From CAYQTO01 sp964420455 (GTDB lineage Bacteria; Sumerlaeota; Sumerlaeia; SLMS01), in NCBI GenBank assembly GCA_964420455.1, contig CAYQTO010000004.1:8627-72626 (forward strand): DNA of 64,000 bases, given 5' to 3'. The notes under the pieces were generated by a model. It was not told the DNA's origin and searched no databases. It saw only the letters and a list, made by a program, of their open reading frames with translations. Both the position numbers and the translations under genes were made by a program. Below, piece by piece: positions 45,714 to 54,457 of this stretch (the first letter of the stretch is position 1; each line of letters starts with the position of its first letter).

Positions 45714-47494
45714 GCGGACTCCGCCAGCGCCGGGATCTCGATGCCCCGCCGCCGGCCCGCGTGGAGCCCCACCATATAGACGACCGCCTCGACGATCATC
45801 CAAACCTCGAGCGCCAGCACCGCCAGCCCGATAAAGAACAAGAGCCAGTTGCGCGAGTCCGGATTCGCAAAGGTCTCGAGCAACAGCACCAGACCCCAAC
45901 CGGTCATCACCAGCATGAACACCATGGGAATCGCGGTGATGACGACCGGCTTGCCCTTGCGGTAGAGCCAGACCGTCGCAACAAGGAGCGCGAGGCCCGC
46001 CAGCAGCTGATTGGTGGTGCCGAACAGCGGCCAGAGTATCATCGCTCCCATGCCGCCGGTCTTCAGCCCCTCAAGGATCGAGTCCGCCAGAAACACATCG
46101 TTGAAGGCCAGTACGAAGCCGCTGAGCACCGCGATGGCGGTGGCGACAAAGCGATTTGAAAGGACGGGCACGCGGATCGTGTTGCCCAACTCGCTGATGA
46201 CGTAGCGCTGGAGGCGGGTGGTACTGTCCAGGGTCGTTGCGGCAAAGCTGGCAACGAAGACTCCCATAATCGCGGTGGCAAAGGCCAGGGGAACACCAAT
46301 CCCCTGCATCAGGTTGGCCGCGCCGGGGATCACCGCTCGCATTGCATTGCCGAGGCCCTGGGCCTCGCCCCAGTTAAGGTACTTTGCCTGCCAGGCCGCC
46401 GACCCCGTCAGCATCCCTTCCGGTGTCGACATGCCAAGGCCAAGCCCCGCGCAGCACGCCACGATCACGAGCACCGCCAACATGCCCTCGAGAAGCATGG
46501 CGCCGTAACCCACGTACTGCGCGTCCGCCTCGCTCCGCAGTTGCTTGGAACTCGTGCCGCTCGAAACAAGACAATGAAACCCGCTGCACGCGCCACAGGC
46601 AACCGTGATAAACAGGAAGGGCAGAACGGGAAAAGGGGCGCCGATGTCCGAATCGAAATTGGTCGCGGGCGCCACCAGCGCGGGTTGCGACACCAGCACC
46701 CCCATGAAGAGGAGCCCCATTGCGAACATCAACTGGTACGAATTGATGTAATCGCGGGGCTGGAGCAGCCACTGAACCGGGAGCGTGCTGGCAACAAAGC
46801 AATACGCCAGCAGGAGCACGGTCCAGAAGGCGACGGGGCTCAACCACCCCAGGTTCACCGAGAACTGGAACGCCTCGAACGTGCTCGAAAGCCAGATCGT
46901 CGCGTACATCAGGACGACGGACACGATGGTCCCCGCGACGAGGTTGCCCCCGCGCAGCACCCAGATGCCGAGTCCAACAGCGATCGGGATCTGGAGCCAG
47001 ACCGGCAGGACGGAACTGGGGAACTGGGCAAAGACCACCGCGATCACGAGTCCGAAAATCGCGATCACGATCCAAAGTGCGAACATGATGATCAGCAGAA
47101 ACAGGATCCGCACGCGGCGGTTGATGATATCGCCGCAGTAATCGCCGATCGTCCGGCCCTGGTTGCGCAGGCTCATGACGAGGGCGGCGAAATCGTGCAC
47201 TGCCCCGACGAGGACGCTCCCGACGAGCACCCAGATCAGCGCCGGGAGCCATCCCCAGATAACGGCGATCGCCGGGCCGACGATCGGCCCCGTGCCGGCG
47301 ATGCTGGTGAAGTGGTGGCCAAAGACGATCGAGCGGTCGCTCGGGACGTAATCACAGCCATCCTCGCGCACCACCGCTGGCGTCTGCCGCGACGGATCGA
47401 GCTGGAAGATCTTTCGCCCAAGCCAACGACCATATGTGTGGTAGGCCACCAGGTACAGCACGGCGGCGCCAACGACGATCAGGACGGTTTCCAT
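45710..47494 (-). CDS. cstA: Carbon starvation protein CstA / pyruvate or peptide transporter
   Basis: 594 residues with about 15-16 membrane helices. Diagnostic blocks: VREDGCDYVPSDRSIVFGHHF, SIAGTGPIVGPAIAVIWGW, VGAVHDFAALVMSLRNQGR, VACGACSGFHCLVSSGTSSK and LFGTTNQLLAGLAL. The family includes peptide importers and the pyruvate transporter BtsT, used under nutrient limitation. This one is shorter than the 700-residue enteric CstA. It is transcribed divergently from the PpiD-like gene. Confidence 0.93.
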   Translation of the reverse strand: METVLIVVGAAVLYLVAYHTYGRWLGRKIFQLDPSRQTPAVVREDGCDYVPSDRSIVFGHHFTSIAGTGPIVGPAIAVIWGWLPALIWVLVGSVLVGAVHDFAALVMSLRNQGRTIGDYCGDIINRRVRILFLLIIMFALWIVIAIFGLVIAVVFAQFPSSVLPVWLQIPIAVGLGIWVLRGGNLVAGTIVSVVLMYATIWLSSTFEAFQFSVNLGWLSPVAFWTVLLLAYCFVASTLPVQWLLQPRDYINSYQLMFAMGLLFMGVLVSQPALVAPATNFDSDIGAPFPVLPFLFITVACGACSGFHCLVSSGTSSKQLRSEADAQYVGYGAMLLEGMLAVLVIVACCAGLGLGMSTPEGMLTGSAAWQAKYLNWGEAQGLGNAMRAVIPGAANLMQGIGVPLAFATAIMGVFVASFAATTLDSTTRLQRYVISELGNTIRVPVLSNRFVATAIAVLSGFVLAFNDVFLADSILEGLKTGGMGAMILWPLFGTTNQLLAGLALLVATVWLYRKGKPVVITAIPMVFMLVMTGWGLVLLLETFANPDSRNWLLFFIGLAVLALEVWMIVEAVVYMVGLHAGRRRGIEIPALAESA

Positions 47495-47713
47495 TTACGC
47501 GCCCGCCATGCCGCGACGGGTGGTCTCCTTTCCCATGATTGAGGGAACTGGGAATCACCATTGTTTGATAAATTGTCAAGGCGGGGATTTGGACCGGGGG
47601 GCACCCCCGCCCGTTCTTCGTTGACGTCCGAACAAGCCCTGTCGCTTTCTCCTTGGCCCGTGCGGCCTCCCGCAGAGGTCCAGCCCTCCATTCCCGACCG
47701 GATTTCCAACCAC

Positions 47714-49747
47714 GTGATTTCCATCCAGAAGCTTCGCAATCCCTACTTCATGCGGTGGTTTCTTTGGGTCATCCTTATCGTGACCATCCCCGCTTTCGTC
47801 CTCTTCTATGCGGGAGGGCCCAGCGCCGGCGGCGGGCTTTACTTTGGCCCCTATGCCACCATCGAGACCGAGGATGGGGAAATCGAGTTAACCGGCGCCG
47901 ATCTGGAGGCCTCGCGCAATCGCGCCGCCAACTACTACATCAACTTCGCTGTCGCTTCGGGCCAATTGCCACCCCAGCAATCTTTCCAGGCGGCCGCCAA
48001 TATCCAGAACCGCCTCGACCCTCTGGACGTCGCCAAGTTCGCCGTTAGCGAGGTGGCCTTTGAGGAACGCCTCCGCCGCCAGGGAATTCGCGTAACCGAT
48101 CGTCAGGTGTCCCGGTACCTCTCGGAGCAGGGCCTCACCCGCGAGCAGCTTCGCAATATTCTCCAGACTCGACGCATTACCGAGGCCGACTACGCCGCCA
48201 TCCAGCGCCGCGACCTGAAGAACGCCCTCGCCACCGATACCGTCTCTCGTACCGCACGCACCTCGCTTCTCGAGCTCTGGAACCAGTACCGTCTCGAAAA
48301 CGAAATGATCACCGCCGAGAGCGTCCGGATCAACATCCAGCCCGATCCCAATCTCGAGGTTTCCGGTGAACTCGTCCGGACAAAGTACGATGAACTTGTC
48401 GAGGCCAGGGACACGACCGTGATCGATCCTCCTCGGCGCGTGTACGAATACGTGGCCCTCAATCTTCCCGCACTCGATTCCGTCGAGCCAACGGAGGAGG
48501 AGTTGCGCGAAGCCTACGAGAACGCGCCAGCGGAGGATGGGGAACTTGTCGACCGGGGCGGGCTCAGCGTCCGCCAAGTCTTCGTCGAAGTCCCCGCTGA
48601 CGCCAGCGACGAGGCGCGTGCCGAGGCCCGCGCCGACATCGAGGAAGCTCGCGCCCGCATCGAAGCAGGCGAGCCGTTTGCCCAGGTCGCCAACGAGGTG
48701 ACCGACGATCCCGCAAACATTGTCATCACCGACGGTGATGCCCCGCCGACCCAGCGCGGCGGCCTCATCCCCGGAGAACTCGTCGGCGACGAGATCGACA
48801 CCTACGGCGTCGACTTCATCACGTTCATTAATGAGTCGGACGCCAACGTCCTTTCGGGAATTCTGGAGGTCCCCGGCGGGTTCGCCATCGCCGAGGTGCT
48901 GTCGCGCCGCGAGCCGGGGCGTCTTTCATTCGATCGCGCACGGCCAGTCCTTCGCGAGCGACTCGTGGAGGAGAAGACCGCCCTGCGCGAAGCAGAACGG
49001 ACGGACCTCATTCGCGACAATCTCACCCGGCTGCGGAGCGCCGCCGCCAGCAACACCACACTCGACGGCGTCGCGGCAGAACTCGGCGTCGAAGTGGAAC
49101 GCACGTCACCCACCCTGGCCAGTTCGACCAGCATCACCGGAATCGGCAATCTCCAGGAAGAGCGCGAGGCCTTGGTGGGCCTTATTCCCGGACGCATGAC
49201 CCCCGTCCTCCAGGCCAGCAATGGTACCGTAGCCGTCCTCAAGCTGGTGGAATTTATCGACGAGCGGGTCCGTGACCTTGAGGAGGTGGAAACGCGGGTT
49301 GCGGACCTGGTGCGCCGGGACATGGCCCGTGACGAAGCCATGGCCCAGGCCAGCGAACTCCGCACTCGTGTCGTCGAGGGTGGCGACTCCTTCACCAGCG
49401 TGGTTCTCGAAATGGGTCTGGAGGCGAACCCGGTGGAACCCTTCCCCCGGGCGGAGCCCCCCGCCTTTGTCCAGCGTATTCCCGCCATGGTTCAGGACAC
49501 CTATACCGCCGAGGCCGGCGACGTCCTCATGGAGGAATTCTCCCTCTTCAACATCACCAGCCAGGTGGTCATCCTGCACCTGCTGCAGGTCGATTCTCCA
49601 AGCCGCGAGACATTCCTCGAGGACCTTGGCAACCTGGAGGCGGGGATGCTCCTCGCCAAGCAGTCCGGCTTTATCGAAGAGTATCGCCGCGAGGCCCTGA
49701 TGGAAATGGACGCGGAATTCAACGAAGTGCTCTTGGATACGGAATAG
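47714..49747 (+). CDS. Membrane-anchored periplasmic PPIase/chaperone, SurA-PpiD like
   Basis: 677 residues if translation starts at GTG 47714, giving ISIQKLRNPYFMRWFLWVILIVTIPAF, the single N-terminal membrane anchor of PpiD-type proteins; a longer in-frame ATG at 47561 would add an unrelated 51 residues. A SurA_N-type helical domain (about 65-220) is followed by a parvulin rotamase domain (about 280-420) with LSVRQVFVEVPADAS, GEPFAQVANEVTDDP and RGGLIPGEL. The C-terminal 250 residues form further helical chaperone domains. It should fold outer-membrane or secreted proteins. Confidence 0.85.
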   Translation: MISIQKLRNPYFMRWFLWVILIVTIPAFVLFYAGGPSAGGGLYFGPYATIETEDGEIELTGADLEASRNRAANYYINFAVASGQLPPQQSFQAAANIQNRLDPLDVAKFAVSEVAFEERLRRQGIRVTDRQVSRYLSEQGLTREQLRNILQTRRITEADYAAIQRRDLKNALATDTVSRTARTSLLELWNQYRLENEMITAESVRINIQPDPNLEVSGELVRTKYDELVEARDTTVIDPPRRVYEYVALNLPALDSVEPTEEELREAYENAPAEDGELVDRGGLSVRQVFVEVPADASDEARAEARADIEEARARIEAGEPFAQVANEVTDDPANIVITDGDAPPTQRGGLIPGELVGDEIDTYGVDFITFINESDANVLSGILEVPGGFAIAEVLSRREPGRLSFDRARPVLRERLVEEKTALREAERTDLIRDNLTRLRSAAASNTTLDGVAAELGVEVERTSPTLASSTSITGIGNLQEEREALVGLIPGRMTPVLQASNGTVAVLKLVEFIDERVRDLEEVETRVADLVRRDMARDEAMAQASELRTRVVEGGDSFTSVVLEMGLEANPVEPFPRAEPPAFVQRIPAMVQDTYTAEAGDVLMEEFSLFNITSQVVILHLLQVDSPSRETFLEDLGNLEAGMLLAKQSGFIEEYRREALMEMDAEFNEVLLDTE

Positions 49748-50037
49748 CGCCAATGGTGTTGTTCGTGTCCCGTCCGGACGGCTCTTTCTTCTCCGTAAAG
49801 GGCTCCCCCGGGGGAAAACACACCTTTACGCGAACCATCTCCCCAATAAGCCCTTTACCGGGGGCATAAATCGTTTGTGTGGACGTGCAAGGGCTCGTGC
49901 AAACCCAGTAGCCATCGGGATTGCCAAAGAATCCGGTGGAAAGCTCGGCGGTTTCCCGGCGGAATGCGCGCCTCGCAAGCACCTCTCCCATGGCGGGGGA
50001 TTCCAATCAACAGCACGGGGTAGGAGACAGGGCCCAC
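49748..50037 (+). other. 290-base leader region before the DUF4912 gene with alternative inverted repeats
   Basis: GTAAAGGGC (49795-49803) can pair with either CCTTTAC (49823-49829) or the perfect complement GCCCTTTAC (49850-49858). CCCCCGGGGG (49805-49814) and GGGGG (49860-49864) add further alternatives. A CCGTCCGGACGG dyad with a CTCTTTCTT tail (about 49770-49790) may terminate the ppiD-like transcript. No gene is supported here. The DUF4912 gene has TAGGAGA 11 bases before its start. Confidence 0.35.
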
Positions 50038-51360
50038 ATGGCGAAGAAGGAAGAAAAGAAGCCAACGCGGACGACCAAAAAGGCAACGGGCGACGAAAAG
50101 CCCAAGGCCAAGGGGAAGGCGTCGGGTAGCAAAACTCCGACGACCGCAAAGGCGTCCTCGTCCAAGTCCGCCACTCCCGCAAAGACGGCTTCAAAAAAGG
50201 GCGCTCCTCCGAGAACGAGCCCGGCCAGCGGCGGACCCGTCAAGGTCAAGAGAGCGACCGACGGGACGAAGAGCGACTCGTCCAAGCCACGCACTTCCGT
50301 TGAGAAGGCCACGGTCGCGACGGCACCGACCTCCGCCCCCAAGCGCGCCAAGGCCCCGGAGGCTCCCCCTTCCGCCAAGACCGCCGTGCCCCGCATCCCC
50401 CAGGCCGCCGTCGTTGAGGACAAGCTGCCCCACGAATACGGCCGCACCAAGATTGTCCTTCTCCTCCGCGATCCCGAATGGCTGTTCGCCTACTGGGAAA
50501 TTGACGCGGAAACGCGCCGCTCCGCGGGAATCGTCCGTGGAAAGCACGAACGCAAACTGGTCCTCCGCGTCTACGAGGACGGCCCCAATTCCGCCCTCTC
50601 ACCGTACTTCGACATCGAGGCCAGCGACGAAACCTCCTCGTGGTATATCCATGCCCGGAACCCGAACTCGCGCGTCACCGTCGCTTTGGGGCTCTATGAT
50701 TCCACCGGTGAGTTCCGAGAGATCACCCGGTCGAGCGCGGTGCAGCTCCCCCGAATGGGTATCGCGGAGAGTGCCGACCTTCAGTTCGCGGAAATCACCG
50801 ACGAGATCTACGGGCAAATCGTCGAGCTTTCCGGGGGCGCCCGCATCGGCGACCGCCTCGGCAGCGACGAGTTCCTGCGCTCGCTCCAGAGCCGCATCCT
50901 CGAAAGCCTTCACGAAGGCCCGCTTTCCAGTGGCGTCCTTTCCTCCGGCGAATTCTTCGGCCTGTCGTCCGTCGGCCTGTCGTCCGGCTTGTTCAGCGGC
51001 CAGTTCGGCGGCGCCAGCGAGTTCCTCAGCAGCTGGCTGCTGCCGTCCTCCCTGTCTTCCATCGGCGAAGGTGGCGAGGACTCGGCCAAGAGGGGGCTCG
51101 AACGCGACCGGCGCTTCTGGCTCGAGGTCGGTGTCGACGTCATCGTTTACGGCGCGACAGAGCCCAACGCCCGGGTGACCTTCATGGGCAAGCCGATCGC
51201 CCTCACGCCGGACGGAACCTTCCGGTTCCGCATGGTCCTGCCCGACACGGAGGTGGAGTTCCCCGTCGAGGCCGTCAGCGCCGACGGCGCCGAGACCCGC
51301 CGCGTCAAGCCGGTGGTCAAGCGCCACACCGAGGGGAACCCCCACGAACCGGTGGAGTGA
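50038..51360 (+). CDS. DUF4912 protein with Lys/Ala-rich histone H1-like N-terminal tail
   Basis: 440 residues from ATG 50038. Residues 1-120 are a basic, disordered tail of K, A, T, S and P (KKEEKKPTRTTKKATG, KPKAKGKASGS) like histone H1 or HC1 tails. The DUF4912 core begins LPHEYGRTKIVLLLRDPEWL and FAYWEIDAET, followed by WYIHARNPNSRVTVALGLYD; after a Ser/Gly-rich low-complexity stretch (about 300-345) comes the second conserved part FWLEVGVDVIVYGATEPN and TFMGKPIALTPDGTF. Function of the family is unknown; in several phyla it sits near glycan or storage-polymer genes. The tail suggests nucleic-acid or polyanion binding. Confidence 0.85.
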   Translation: MAKKEEKKPTRTTKKATGDEKPKAKGKASGSKTPTTAKASSSKSATPAKTASKKGAPPRTSPASGGPVKVKRATDGTKSDSSKPRTSVEKATVATAPTSAPKRAKAPEAPPSAKTAVPRIPQAAVVEDKLPHEYGRTKIVLLLRDPEWLFAYWEIDAETRRSAGIVRGKHERKLVLRVYEDGPNSALSPYFDIEASDETSSWYIHARNPNSRVTVALGLYDSTGEFREITRSSAVQLPRMGIAESADLQFAEITDEIYGQIVELSGGARIGDRLGSDEFLRSLQSRILESLHEGPLSSGVLSSGEFFGLSSVGLSSGLFSGQFGGASEFLSSWLLPSSLSSIGEGGEDSAKRGLERDRRFWLEVGVDVIVYGATEPNARVTFMGKPIALTPDGTFRFRMVLPDTEVEFPVEAVSADGAETRRVKPVVKRHTEGNPHEPVE

Positions 51361-51377
51361 TTCCCACCCCTGCGACT

Positions 51378-51385
51378 GTATAGAC
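51378..51385 (+). repeat. Intergenic copy of the GTATAGAC word
   Basis: The only exact copy of the 21 that lies outside a gene, 18 bases after the DUF4912 stop and two bases before the stem of the following terminator. Other copies start at 2749, 7780, 8994, 10888, 20384, 21285, 22163, 30829, 32946, 33978, 34071, 34969, 36935, 39938, 40586, 41562, 45642, 52359, 60230 and 63457. Confidence 0.9.
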
Positions 51386-51387
51386 AT

Positions 51388-51424
51388 GCCCCCGGGTTTC
51401 CCTTGCTTTCCGGGGGCGCTTTTC
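51388..51424 (+). terminator. Rho-independent terminator after the DUF4912 gene
   Basis: Stem GCCCCCGG (51388-51395) / CCGGGGGC (51410-51417), loop of 14, followed by GCTTTTCT. Confidence 0.75.
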
Positions 51425-51435
51425 TGATCACCACT

Positions 51436-51626
51436 TCAGCGGCCTCCTGCGACGTTGGTTGGGAGAGACAGCCCTGGAGCCGATGCGACAATACTGGGAG
51501 CCTTTTGTTCCGGCGGCGGCCATGCCCCTTCGGGGGATGCTTCCAGGCTGGAATGCGGGCGCCCACTTGTGAGACCCAGGGTTTCACGAGGCTGTCTGCT
51601 CCGACGGCGAAGCGGGAGGCTGTAGC
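51436..51626 (+). ncRNA. ssrS: 6S RNA
   Basis: About 190 bases folding into one long hairpin. Terminal stem GCCTCCTGC (51442-51450) / GCGGGAGGC (51612-51620); second stem GACAGCC (51467-51473) / GGCTGTC (51590-51596); then CCTGGAGCCGAT, nearly the CCTGAGCCGAT of Escherichia coli 6S. The apical arm ends in a CCCC-TTCG-GGGG hairpin (near 51526-51537). The 3' side of the central bubble can form the hairpin GTGAGACC/GGGTTTCAC (51570-51587), like the conserved 6S bubble helix CACCTTGAACC...GGGTTC. The RNA mimics an open promoter and sequesters housekeeping RNA polymerase. It is bracketed by two terminators, upstream of gyrA. Confidence 0.75.
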
Positions 51627-51636
51627 ATCTTTCACC

Positions 51637-51672
51637 GCCCGGGCCCCGCAGGGACCCGGGCGCTTTCTTTTT
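51637..51672 (+). terminator. Rho-independent terminator after 6S RNA
   Basis: Stem GCCCGGG (51637-51643) / CCCGGGC (51655-51661) with an 11-base loop, followed by GCTTTCTTTTT. Confidence 0.75.
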
Positions 51673-51790
51673 CCCGCATCTCGCGCTTGATTCTCCCCCC
51701 CGCGGCGGCGAATCTACCCCGTTCATCAGCACCGATCCAGCCCCCCGGGTCCCTTCCGGCCCACGCCCACAACGAGGTTCCACACCGCCC

Positions 51791-54340
51791 ATGGACGAAA
51801 TTCGCGAGAACATCCGCCCGATCGCCATCGAAGAGGAGATGCGCAGCGCCTTCCTCGACTACTCGATGTCGGTGATCGTCAGCCGGGCACTGCCCGACGT
51901 GCGCGACGGCCTCAAGCCCGTCCACCGGCGGATCCTCTACGCGATGTACACGGGCGGGTTCCGATCCAACCGCCCTCCGTCCAAGTCCGGCCGCATCGTT
52001 GGGGACGTCCTCGGAAAGTACCACCCCCACGGCGACACCGCCGTCTACGACGCCATGGTCCGCATGGCCCAGAGCTGGTCCATGCGCGAGATGCTCATCG
52101 AGGGCCAGGGCAACTACGGCTCCATGGACGGCGATCCCCCCGCGGCGATGCGTTACACCGAGGCGCGCCTGCGCTCCATCGGCGAGGCGATGCTGACCGA
52201 CATCGATAAGGACACGGTCAACTTCGTCCCCAACTACGACGGCAAGGACCTCGAGCCGGTCGTCCTCCCCAGCGCCTTTCCCAACCTCCTCGTCAATGGG
52301 TCCGAGGGCATCGCCGTCGGCATGGCCACCAAGATTCCGCCCCACAACCTGGGCGAGTGTATAGACGCCTTGGTCCTCCTCATCGACAAGCCGAAGGCCA
52401 CCCTCGAGGAGGTCATGGCACTGATGCCCGGGCCGGACTTTCCCACCGGCGGCTATATCCTGGGCCGCGAGGGCATCCGCTCCGCCTATTCCACCGGCCG
52501 AGGCCGTGTCGTCATGCGCGCCCGATGCATGACCGAGCAGCTCAAGAATGGCAAGGAAGCGGTCATCGTCAGCGAGCTGCCCTATCAGACCAACAAGGCG
52601 ACCCTTATCGCGAATATCGCCGGCCTCGTCCGCGAGAAGAAGCTCCTCGGCATCACCGACATCCGCGACGAGTCGGACCGCGACGGCATGCGCATCGTTA
52701 TCGAGCTGCGCCGCGGCGAGGAAGCCGAGGTCGTCATCAACAACCTTTACAAGAAGACGGGGATGCAGGCGACCTTTGGCGTGATCCTCCTCGCCATCGT
52801 CAACAACCAGCCGCGCTATTTGTCGCTCCTGCGCATCCTGCACCTGTATATCCAGCACCGGCGCGAGGTGCTCCTGCGGGCGACGCGCTTCGACCTCAAC
52901 AAGGCCCAGGAACGCCTCCACATCGTCGAGGGCCTCCTTACCGCCCTCGCCAACATCGACGAGGTGGTACGCATCATCCGCGAGAGCGCCGATACGGACG
53001 GGGCCCGCACCGCCCTGATGGAAAACTTCGTCCTCTCGCGCCGCCAGGCCGACGCCATCCTCGAGATGCGCCTGCGCACCCTCACCGCCCTCGAAGTCCA
53101 CAAGCTCGAGGACGAACGCACCGAACTCAAGGCCCTCATCGAGCGCCTCGAGGCCATCCTCGCCTCCGAGAAAAGACAGTACGAGGTCATCCGCGAAGAC
53201 CTCCTCGACGTGAAAAAGCGCTACGCCAATCGGCGCCTCTCCGAGATCATTAACGATCCCGGCGAGATGACCGTCGAGGACCTCATCGCCGAGGAACGCA
53301 TGGTCATTACCATCAGCCATGCGGGCTACATCAAGCGCACCGACATGAACCTTTACCGCAAACAGAAGCGTGGCGGGAAGGGGACCATCGGCGCCGAGAC
53401 GCGCGACGAGGACTGGGTCGAGCACCTTTTCGTGGGCACGACCCACGACTACATGATGTTCTTCACCAATCTGGGGAAGGCCTACTGGCTGAAGGTCTGG
53501 GAGCTTCCCCAGGCGGGACGTGCATCGAAGGGGCGCCCGATCGTGAACCTCCTCGAGGCCCTCGAGAAGGACGAGAGAATCCAGGCGGTTGTCGCCGTCT
53601 CCGAGTTCCGCGACGACCACTTCCTCGTCTTCTGCACCCGCAAGGGCCAGGTGCAGAAGAACGCCCTCTCCCTTTACAGCAATCCGCTGAAGCGCGGCAT
53701 CAAGGCCTTCAACATCGGGGAGGACGACGAGCTCATCACCGTGAAGCTCGCCGCCGACGACCAGGACATCCTCATCGCCACGCGCAAGGGCATGGCCGTC
53801 CGCATGAAGACGGCGGACATCCGCGCCGCCGGACGCTTTACCCAGGGCGTGCGCGGCATCACCCTTACCGAAGGCGACCGCGTCATCGGCATGGAGTCGC
53901 TCCGGCCCGACGGCACGATCCTCACCGTGTCCGAAAAGGGCATGGGCAAGCGGTCGGAAATCGAGGACTATCGCCGGATCAGCCGCGGCGGGAAGGGCGT
54001 GATCAACATGCGCCTCACGGATCGCACCGGCGAGATTGTTGGCATCAACGAGGTCCTCGATACGGACGAAATGATCATCATCACCGCCAAGGGCCAGACG
54101 ATCCGCTTCCGCGTGTCGGACCTGCGGGTGATCGGTCGCGCGACCCAGGGGGTGAAGCTGTTCTCCCTCGACGAGGGCGACCGCATCGTTGCCGTCTCCC
54201 GCGTCGCCGAGGACGAGGAAAAGGACGACGAGTCCCAGTCCTCGGCCACCGGCGAGTCGCCCGCCGAAGGCGCCCCGGAGGCCGAATCTGAAGACACCGG
54301 CATCCAGGGCGAAGAGACGGATACCCCCCCCGAGGCTTAA
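51791..54340 (+). CDS. gyrA: DNA gyrase subunit A
   Basis: 849 residues. The quinolone-determining region reads KYHPHGDTAVYDAMV; numbering coincides with E. coli, with Thr at 83 and Asp at 87, and the strand-breaking Tyr is Y122 in AMRYTE. The GyrA box QKRGGKG near residue 525 confirms gyrase rather than topoisomerase IV, followed by the six-bladed beta-pinwheel and an acidic Glu/Ser-rich tail. It supercoils DNA with GyrB, which is not in the window. Thr83 occurs naturally in many genera and lowers quinolone sensitivity in some. One GTATAGAC copy codes ECIDAL. Confidence 0.98.
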   Translation: MDEIRENIRPIAIEEEMRSAFLDYSMSVIVSRALPDVRDGLKPVHRRILYAMYTGGFRSNRPPSKSGRIVGDVLGKYHPHGDTAVYDAMVRMAQSWSMREMLIEGQGNYGSMDGDPPAAMRYTEARLRSIGEAMLTDIDKDTVNFVPNYDGKDLEPVVLPSAFPNLLVNGSEGIAVGMATKIPPHNLGECIDALVLLIDKPKATLEEVMALMPGPDFPTGGYILGREGIRSAYSTGRGRVVMRARCMTEQLKNGKEAVIVSELPYQTNKATLIANIAGLVREKKLLGITDIRDESDRDGMRIVIELRRGEEAEVVINNLYKKTGMQATFGVILLAIVNNQPRYLSLLRILHLYIQHRREVLLRATRFDLNKAQERLHIVEGLLTALANIDEVVRIIRESADTDGARTALMENFVLSRRQADAILEMRLRTLTALEVHKLEDERTELKALIERLEAILASEKRQYEVIREDLLDVKKRYANRRLSEIINDPGEMTVEDLIAEERMVITISHAGYIKRTDMNLYRKQKRGGKGTIGAETRDEDWVEHLFVGTTHDYMMFFTNLGKAYWLKVWELPQAGRASKGRPIVNLLEALEKDERIQAVVAVSEFRDDHFLVFCTRKGQVQKNALSLYSNPLKRGIKAFNIGEDDELITVKLAADDQDILIATRKGMAVRMKTADIRAAGRFTQGVRGITLTEGDRVIGMESLRPDGTILTVSEKGMGKRSEIEDYRRISRGGKGVINMRLTDRTGEIVGINEVLDTDEMIIITAKGQTIRFRVSDLRVIGRATQGVKLFSLDEGDRIVAVSRVAEDEEKDDESQSSATGESPAEGAPEAESEDTGIQGEETDTPPEA

Positions 54341-54457
54341 CGACCCTCCGAATCTGAAAAGCGACTCGAGCATCGCCAACTTTCCTTGCGTTGCCCAGCC
54401 CCCATGGTCCAAAGACGTTGCGTCACTGCAACGCTCCCCCATTTTCAGGAGGATTCC

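Noticed and set aside
49719..50006. Minus-strand frame of 95 codons between the ppiD-like and DUF4912 genes
   Set aside because: No Shine-Dalgarno, no recognisable fold, and it overlaps the end of the PpiD-like gene and the leader inverted repeats.
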